Positions 59,157 through 64,000 of a stretch of DNA of 64,000 bases are shown here, piece by piece. Below the pieces are notes generated by a model. The model made no database searches and was not told the origin of the DNA. It saw only the letters and a list, made by a program, of their open reading frames with translations. The DNA comes from JAAYHG01 sp012735455 (GTDB lineage Bacteria > Bacillota > DTU030 > DUMP01): the NCBI GenBank assembly GCA_050951365.1, contig JBMNIX010000012.1, forward strand, positions 1-64,000, given 5' to 3'. Made by a program: the position numbers and the translations under genes. Position 1 is the stretch's first letter. The number at the start of each line of letters is the position of its first letter.

Positions 59157-61706
59157 ATGACAGACGAGCTGAAGAGGCTAACTATTAAGATCCGCGGCAT
59201 GAACTGCGCTTCCTGCGCTGCCAGAATTGAGCAGGGGCTGCAAAAGATGAATGGTGTTCACTCGGCGTCGGTTAACTTTGCTGTAGAGACAGCGACGGTG
59301 GAATATGATGCCACCCTTGTTGGCCCAGACAAATTCTTTGCGTTTATCGAAGAACTAGGATACGTCGTGGCAATGGAGCGAGTAGACTTGAAGCTTAGCG
59401 GTATGACTTGTGCCGCCTGTGCTAGCAGAATCGAAAAGACGTTGGCGGGACTGAAGGGTGTCTTTCGTGCCAACGTGAACTTTGCCATTGAGCGCGCCAC
59501 CGTGGAGTACGACCCAGCGCAGATCTCAGTAGAGGACATGTTAAAGGCAGTAGCAGACATGGGTTATCAGGCCGATGTTGGGGGCAAGCGTTTTGATGAA
59601 GACAGAGAGAAGCTGGAGCGAGAAAAAGAAACCCGGCACCAAACCAGGTTGCTGATTATGTCGGCTGTGCTGTCGATACCACTTTTGGCCATGATGTTTG
59701 ATGAGCTTCTTGGCCTTGGTCTCCCGTCTCTAATACACAACAAGGTTTTTCAATTCTTTATGGCTACACCGGTACAGTTCATAGCCGGTTGGCAATTCTA
59801 CCGGGGTGCTTTTCAAAGCCTGAGGCATGGTTCGGCTAATATGGATGTGCTGGTTGCCATGGGGACCACAGCAGCTTATTTTTTTAGCGTGGTCAACACC
59901 TTCTTGGTTTCTGGGCACGTCTACTACGAAACCAGCGCTGTTATCATCACTCTCATAATCCTTGGCAGAATGTTAGAGGCCAGGGCGAAAGGTCGTACCT
60001 CTGAGGCGATAAAGAAGCTCATGGGCCTGCAAGCAAAAACTGCTCGGGTGGTTCGCGGCGGGCAAGAGATGGACATCCCTATTGACGAAGTCATGGTTGG
60101 TGATGTAGTTCTAGTTCGTCCGGGCGAAAAGGTGCCGGTGGACGGAGTGATAATCGAAGGGTATTCGGCGCTAGATGAGTCAATGTTGACTGGAGAGAGT
60201 CTTCCGGTGGACAAGACCGTGGGCGACGAGGTCATCGGTGCCACCATTAACAGGCAGGGTGCCTTCAAGTTCCGGGCTATCAAGGTGGGCGCGGAGACGG
60301 CCCTAGCCCAGATCATCAAGATCGTCGAAGATGCTCAGGGTTCTAAGGCACCAATCCAGCGCCTGGCGGATGTTATCTCTGGCTACTTTGTACCCGCGGT
60401 GGTAGGGATTGCGATATTGGCCTTTGCTGGCTGGTATTTCTGGGCAGATACAGGTAATCTGGCGCGCGCCTTAATCAACTTTACTGCTGTCTTAGTAATT
60501 GCTTGTCCCTGTGCCTTGGGCCTTGCAACGCCCACATCTATCATGGTAGGTACTGGCCGTGGAGCGGAAAACGGTATCCTCATCAAGGGTGGTGAGCACT
60601 TGGAGAAGGCATATCGACTCCAGGTCATCGTGCTTGACAAGACCGGTACCATCACCAAGGGCGAGCCTGAGGTAACCGATGTGATTCCCATTGCCGATAC
60701 TACTGATGAGCAGGAACTACTGCGCTTGGCTGCCTCACTTGAACGGAATTCTGAGCACCCGCTGGGCCAGGCCATTGTCCAATGTGCCAAAGAGCGAGGC
60801 CTGGCGCTGGAAGATTCCCGGGACTTTGAAGCCATTGCTGGGCACGGTGTGGTGGGCGTTGTTGCAGGGCGGAGACTCTTGGTAGGTAACCGCAAGCTGA
60901 TGGAAAAGAACAGCATCCCGCTGGCTGCCTTTGGCGACCAGATTGAAGAACTGGAGAATGAAGGCAAGACGGCGATGTTAGCTGCTTTTGCAGACCAGCC
61001 TGCCGGCATAATCGCTGTGGCCGACACAGTCAAGGAGCACTCGGCCGAGGCCATAGCGGAACTTAAACGCATGGGTATACGGACCCTGATGATTACCGGT
61101 GACAACCAGCGCACGGCGGCAGCTATTGCGCAGCAGGTAGGCATAGGACCTGAAAACGTGCTGGCTGAGGTCTTGCCCGAGGATAAGGCCAGTGAGGTGG
61201 AAAAGCTGAAGCAGCAAGGCCTGGTGGTGGGTATGGTGGGTGATGGTATCAACGATGCGCCCGCCCTAGCCGTCGCCGATCTGGGCATTGCCATCGGTAC
61301 CGGTACCGATGTTGCCATGGAGGCGGCAGACATCACCCTTATGCGCGGAGATCTGCGCGGCATTGCGGCGGCCATTAAGCTCAGTCGTGCCACCATGCGC
61401 AACATCAAGCAAAACCTTTTCTGGGCACTTATTTACAATACCCTGGGTATCCCCATCGCCGCACTAGGCTACCTCTCGCCAGTTCTAGCTGGAGCAGCCA
61501 TGGCTTTTAGCTCCGTTTCAGTGGTGACCAATGCTCTGCGTCTCAGAGGATTTGATCCCTACCGGGACTTCAAGCGGCAGGAGCACCGCCGCCAGACGAC
61601 AATGCCACGAGTGCTTCCGGAAACAGCTCGCCGGCCGGAACTGCAGGATAGGGATAGAACCCATCGTGGCGAGCATAACGAGCACAAGCGCGGAGATAAT
61701 GAATAA
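59157..61706 (+). CDS. copA: copper-exporting P-type ATPase CopA
   Basis: An 849-residue P1B ATPase that pumps Cu(I) out of the cell. Two N-terminal metal-binding domains carry GMNCASCAARIEQ and GMTCAACASRIEK. The membrane ion site is ACPCALGLATP. The phosphorylation site is VLDKTGTITKGEP, with SEHPLG for nucleotide binding and GDGINDAPAL at the hinge. Helix 7-8 residues include NTLGIPIAALGYLSP. A 45-residue basic/acidic tail with several His follows the last helix and is longer than usual. Controlled by the CsoR-type site about 230 bases upstream. No CopZ gene is visible. Confidence 0.96.
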   Translation: MTDELKRLTIKIRGMNCASCAARIEQGLQKMNGVHSASVNFAVETATVEYDATLVGPDKFFAFIEELGYVVAMERVDLKLSGMTCAACASRIEKTLAGLKGVFRANVNFAIERATVEYDPAQISVEDMLKAVADMGYQADVGGKRFDEDREKLEREKETRHQTRLLIMSAVLSIPLLAMMFDELLGLGLPSLIHNKVFQFFMATPVQFIAGWQFYRGAFQSLRHGSANMDVLVAMGTTAAYFFSVVNTFLVSGHVYYETSAVIITLIILGRMLEARAKGRTSEAIKKLMGLQAKTARVVRGGQEMDIPIDEVMVGDVVLVRPGEKVPVDGVIIEGYSALDESMLTGESLPVDKTVGDEVIGATINRQGAFKFRAIKVGAETALAQIIKIVEDAQGSKAPIQRLADVISGYFVPAVVGIAILAFAGWYFWADTGNLARALINFTAVLVIACPCALGLATPTSIMVGTGRGAENGILIKGGEHLEKAYRLQVIVLDKTGTITKGEPEVTDVIPIADTTDEQELLRLAASLERNSEHPLGQAIVQCAKERGLALEDSRDFEAIAGHGVVGVVAGRRLLVGNRKLMEKNSIPLAAFGDQIEELENEGKTAMLAAFADQPAGIIAVADTVKEHSAEAIAELKRMGIRTLMITGDNQRTAAAIAQQVGIGPENVLAEVLPEDKASEVEKLKQQGLVVGMVGDGINDAPALAVADLGIAIGTGTDVAMEAADITLMRGDLRGIAAAIKLSRATMRNIKQNLFWALIYNTLGIPIAALGYLSPVLAGAAMAFSSVSVVTNALRLRGFDPYRDFKRQEHRRQTTMPRVLPETARRPELQDRDRTHRGEHNEHKRGDNE

Positions 61707-61758
61707 GATCAAGGTTATTTCAGCATGAGGTAGCTTGCGGGGTTTATAGGAGATTAAA

Positions 61759-61790
61759 GTAAGGAGGCCGGTCTACAACTGACCCCCTTG
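61759..61790 (+). repeat. stem-loop copy A in the copA-hydrogenase gap
   Basis: AAGGAGG pairs with CCCCCTT around a GGTCTACAACTGA-type centre, followed by a T-rich stretch (GCTTTCTTGTTTT). It may terminate copA. A related copy lies at 61898-61930. Confidence 0.55.
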
Positions 61791-61801
61791 CTTTCTTGTT
61801 T

Positions 61802-61839
61802 TGGCCTGCCACGGGGACGGTGGCCTGCCACGGGGACGG
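61802..61839 (+). repeat. direct tandem repeat of a 19-bp unit
   Basis: TGGCCTGCCACGGGGACGG occurs twice without a gap. CCTGCC in the second copy can pair with GGCAGG at 61847-61852. Sequences with GGGGACGGTTCT are scattered in clostridial genomes and may be remnants of a mobile or REP-like element; that link is from memory and needs checking. Confidence 0.8.
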
Positions 61840-61897
61840 TTCTTGCGGCAGGTTTGTTAGGGTCGCGTAAAGCGAGGATTATGGAAGATCAGGTAAG

Positions 61898-61930
61898 GTA
61901 AAGGGGACCAGTCTCCAACCGGCCCCTTAC
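61898..61930 (+). repeat. stem-loop copy B in the copA-hydrogenase gap
   Basis: GTAAAGGGG (61898-61906) pairs with CCCCTTAC (61923-61930) around ACCAGTCTCCAACC. It resembles copy A at 61759-61790. No protein gene is evident between copA and 62035. Confidence 0.55.
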
Positions 61931-62034
61931 GCTTGGCTTTAGTCGGGGGTAGTATTGCGGGTTAATTGGTTCATTCTGGCGAGTAAAGGAAGTGTGTTAG
62001 AGCAAGATAGAATTGAGGGGAAGGATACTACATA

Positions 62035-62163
62035 GTGCTGCAACAAGGAGTGAATTTTGTGGAGGCTTGGGAAGACCTTCTTCTCTCAATTGCTCTGGTG
62101 GTAAGTGGAGGCTTTGCCTGGTGGTGGTATGCTACGCAGCGGCAAAAAATGAGGCGAAAATAG
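62035..62163 (+). CDS. small single-helix membrane protein
   Basis: A 42-residue reading frame from GTG 62035 with GGGGAAGGA nine bases upstream; an inner GTG at 62059 with AAGGAG would give 34 residues. It has one membrane helix (LLLSIALVVSGGFAWWWYAT) and ends in a basic tail (QRQKMRRK), which predicts that the tail stays inside. I do not recognise a family. It lies 73 bases ahead of the hydrogenase-type gene and may be co-transcribed with it. Confidence 0.5.
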   Translation: MLQQGVNFVEAWEDLLLSIALVVSGGFAWWWYATQRQKMRRK

Positions 62164-62236
62164 GATGTCTGGTGGCAGGAGGAGAATGTTGCAGCCAGTG
62201 TGATCGGGTGAAGATAAGAGAAAGCGAGATGCAGTC

Positions 62237-63571
62237 ATGATAACCGAGAACAGACAGTTGCAAGCGGCAATTTTGCAGGAGATGGCCCGGGCTGCCTGGG
62301 AAGATCGTTTGGAACTGGTGGAGGAAGAACTTAAACAGCGTTACGCCATGGGCAACGCAAAGACTGCCCAGAAAATCCATGACCTAGTGCAGGCCGCAAT
62401 GGGTATCAGTGCAAAGGACTTGCGGCCGGAGACGCCCATGATTCTTACCCTTCCAAACTTTTGTGATGGTGACTGCGGCGAAACTGAAATAGCGGTGTGC
62501 GCTGCGGTTTGTCCAGTGGGCGCGTTGGAGCAGACAGGCCGCAAAGCAAACATCGACTTCAGTGATTGCATCAACTGCGAACGCTGCGTTGAGGCCTGTG
62601 AAAAGGGTGCCATAATTGAACGCCCCCAAATTGTGCCTCTCATTCGTTTGCTTAAAGAAGCCGAGGGGCCGGTTTATGCTGCCGTGGCCCCGGCTTTTGT
62701 GGGCCAATTTGGTCCCGAGATGACACCGGGCAAGGTGCGTTCGGCCCTAAAAGCGATCGGCTTCACAGACATGGTGGAAGTAGCCCTCTTTGCCGACATG
62801 CTTTCCATTCGCGAGGCCATAGAGTTTGATGCCCGTGTCAAGTTGGAAGAAGACTATATGATTACGTCCTGCTGTTGTCCCATTTGGGTCAAGCTGATCC
62901 AGAAGAAGTTCCCTGCCCTGGTGGACAGGATGTCACCCTCGGTTTCCCCAATGATAGGCGCTGGACGGGTACTTAAGGCCTGGGCGCCAAAGGCCAAGGT
63001 GGTGTTTGTTGGGCCCTGCCTGGCCAAGAAAACTGAGGCCGTGGATACCGATGTTTTTGGCGCCATCGATCTTGTAGTCACCTTTAGGGAAGTTAACATG
63101 ATCTTCACTGGCATGGGGCTGAAGCCTGAGGATTTGCCTGATTACGACAAGCCTCAGGCCTCTTGGGGTGGGCGAAGCTATGCTCATACAGGCGGTGTTA
63201 CCTCTGCCATCGCCGCCGCGCTGGAGCGGATCAACCGACAGCGAGAGATAAAGATGCACGCCCTGCAGGCGGATGGGGTGGCCGCATGCCAGCAGATGCT
63301 GGCTGAGTGTGCCGGGGGTAAGGTTGAAGCCAATTTCCTTGAAGGCATGGGCTGTGAGGGTGGTTGTGTGGGTGGACCAGCAGCCCTTATTCCAGCTGCG
63401 GAAGGCGCGGAACGGGTAAAACACTATGCCGTCCGCTCCCCCTACCTTTCCCCAGTGGAAAACCGCCAGGTGTTCGCTGTACTGGAGGACCTGGGTTTCC
63501 GCGGCATCACCAGCCTAACAGAGGAAGGGAAAATTGAAGCCCTCTTGCAGCGGCGGTTCACCGAGAGGTAA
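62237..63571 (+). CDS. [FeFe]-hydrogenase-type protein with ferredoxin clusters
   Basis: A 444-residue cytosolic iron-sulfur protein. An N-terminal helical region (1-70) is followed by ferredoxin-like Cys motifs (FCDGDCGETE; CAAVCPVGAL; CINCERCVEACEKGA). The hydrogenase large-subunit domain follows. Its H-cluster motifs are TSCCCPIW, GPCLAKKTE and EGMGCEGGCVGGP, so the four cluster Cys are kept. They differ from the classic motifs of catalytic hydrogenases (TSCCPGW, MPCxxKK, MxCPGGCxxGGG). This suggests one of the poorly studied groups, perhaps sensory or slow. ATG at 62237. No HydEFG maturases are in the window. Confidence 0.88.
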   Translation: MITENRQLQAAILQEMARAAWEDRLELVEEELKQRYAMGNAKTAQKIHDLVQAAMGISAKDLRPETPMILTLPNFCDGDCGETEIAVCAAVCPVGALEQTGRKANIDFSDCINCERCVEACEKGAIIERPQIVPLIRLLKEAEGPVYAAVAPAFVGQFGPEMTPGKVRSALKAIGFTDMVEVALFADMLSIREAIEFDARVKLEEDYMITSCCCPIWVKLIQKKFPALVDRMSPSVSPMIGAGRVLKAWAPKAKVVFVGPCLAKKTEAVDTDVFGAIDLVVTFREVNMIFTGMGLKPEDLPDYDKPQASWGGRSYAHTGGVTSAIAAALERINRQREIKMHALQADGVAACQQMLAECAGGKVEANFLEGMGCEGGCVGGPAALIPAAEGAERVKHYAVRSPYLSPVENRQVFAVLEDLGFRGITSLTEEGKIEALLQRRFTER

Positions 63572-63583
63572 GCATATTCTTGC

Positions 63584-63613
63584 TTGACATAAGAAACCGA
63601 GGCAAGCTATGAT
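63584..63613 (+). promoter_or_regulatory. sigma-A promoter of the small LDCC-like gene
   Basis: TTGACA (63584-63589) is perfect and TATGAT (63608-63613) matches five of six, with an 18-base spacer. Confidence 0.75.
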
Positions 63614-63669
63614 AAGAGCAGGGGTACCCAACCCTGGTAGGGATGGTGGTAAGAGAAGGAGGTTTTCCC

Positions 63670-63798
63670 ATGTTTGCTTGGTTGGACAAGTATCTGAAGT
63701 GCCTAGCCGCGGCCGGTCAGAAACAGTTTGGTGACGAAGCACCGGATTGTTGCAAGCTCATGAAGAAACAGCCTCAGCTCAAAATAGAGAAGAAGTAA
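63670..63798 (+). CDS. small LDCC-like putative metal-binding protein
   Basis: A 42-residue protein with ATG 63670 and AGAAGGAGG upstream. It has a helical N-terminus (FAWLDKYLKCLAAAG), then FGDEAPDCCKLMKK with adjacent Cys. The layout matches small Firmicutes proteins annotated as LDCC-motif putative metal-binding proteins; the motif here is PDCC. It has its own promoter and a perfect terminator, so it is a separate small gene. The function is not known. Confidence 0.72.
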   Translation: MFAWLDKYLKCLAAAGQKQFGDEAPDCCKLMKKQPQLKIEKK

Positions 63799-63805
63799 TA
63801 CTTAG

Positions 63806-63828
63806 CCCGGGGCTTTCCCGGGTTTTTT
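63806..63828 (+). terminator. terminator after the small LDCC-like gene
   Basis: CCCGGG (63806-63811) pairs with CCCGGG (63817-63822) over GCTTT, followed by TTTTTT. Confidence 0.88.
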
Positions 63829-64000
63829 CTGCACCGCCAAGAAGAGGAGGGAGACTGGGGTGGATCACTTCTCCGACGCAGATGATCGCCTGTGTCCCCA
63901 ATTGTCTGGTTGTACGGCTCAGGGGTCCCGCGGATGAAGGGATTGATGCAGTGGTGTCGTGAGGATTTGGAGCAAAATACGGCGGGCAATTTGCCGTCCA
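63829..64000 (+). other. window end, no firm gene
   Basis: AGGAGGGA near 63846 precedes a GTG frame that codes for DHFSDADDRLCPQLSGCT and then stops. Another frame opens at ATG 63936 (MKGLMQWCREDLEQ) and runs off the window. They could be two pieces of one gene joined by a frameshift, or the second could be a new gene start. Neither is supported enough to call. Confidence 0.3.

Noticed and set aside
62013..62240. 75-residue Cys-containing frame before the hydrogenase-type gene
   Set aside because: No ribosome site and no domain; the overlapping frame at 62035 with a membrane helix and good ribosome site is more likely.

Overview
The window reads as chromosomal DNA of a spore-forming, probably anaerobic member of the Firmicutes, class Clostridia. 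Supporting signs: a Spo0F-like regulator beside class II aldolase, transaldolase and GlpX; a SigI/RsgI pair; SLH-domain surface proteins; a copper-amine-oxidase-type stalk domain; a TAXI TRAP transporter; DUF1385; BioY; an iron-only hydrogenase-type protein; and AGGAGG ribosome sites with many GTG and TTG starts. The genus cannot be fixed from sequence alone. The order spo0F, fba, transaldolase, glpX ... rpmE, prfA, prmC resembles the Bacillus subtilis chromosome, but murA and rho are absent from it and other genes sit in their place.

Layout. 0-2.6 kb: a cut-off DUF488 gene, an ODP-type metallo-beta-lactamase-fold protein, an unknown small protein and a secreted stalk-domain protein with a Tyr-Asp/Glu-Gly repeat. 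2.8-8.6 kb: a NarL-type response regulator and a 1709-residue pseudokinase/ATPase/GAF/histidine kinase. 8.8-16.1 kb: a ParM-like actin, a bactofilin, a Wzz-like protein, an O-antigen ligase/polymerase with TPR tail and a MurJ/MviN flippase. This is a possible cytoskeleton-linked polysaccharide export locus and the best candidate here for an undescribed system. 16.2-24.3 kb: NYN nuclease, sigI-rsgI, a Gly/Trp/Pro-rich protein, D,D-carboxypeptidase, UbiA-type prenyltransferase, GT39-type glycosyltransferase and glycerol dehydrogenase. 24.3-30.6 kb: an RND efflux operon (adaptor, pump, frameshifted TolC-like protein, TetR) with a consensus promoter and a 16-bp palindromic operator. 30.6-37.8 kb: a CtpA-type protease and two large SLH proteins. 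37.9-43.1 kb: spo0F-like gene, a split lysO pair, fba, fsa-type transaldolase, glpX, LysM/M23 endopeptidase. 43.1-48.4 kb: a TAXI TRAP operon and a radical SAM protein. 48.4-53.3 kb: a degenerate ISLre2-type element, rpmE, DUF1385, and broken prfA and prmC. 53.3-58.8 kb: bioY under a BirA box, a NitT/TauT-type ABC pair, a YqhV-like protein and pxpBCA. 58.8-64 kb: a CsoR-type site, copA, a repeat-rich gap, a hydrogenase-type protein and a small LDCC-like protein.

Twelve frameshifts can be inferred; eleven have the sense of a one-base loss and eleven lie between 48.6 and 53.2 kb. The release factor RF1 and its methyltransferase PrmC are both affected. Either the sequence is locally poor or the locus is decaying; raw reads would decide. 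All functional calls come from reading the sequence, without database searches.
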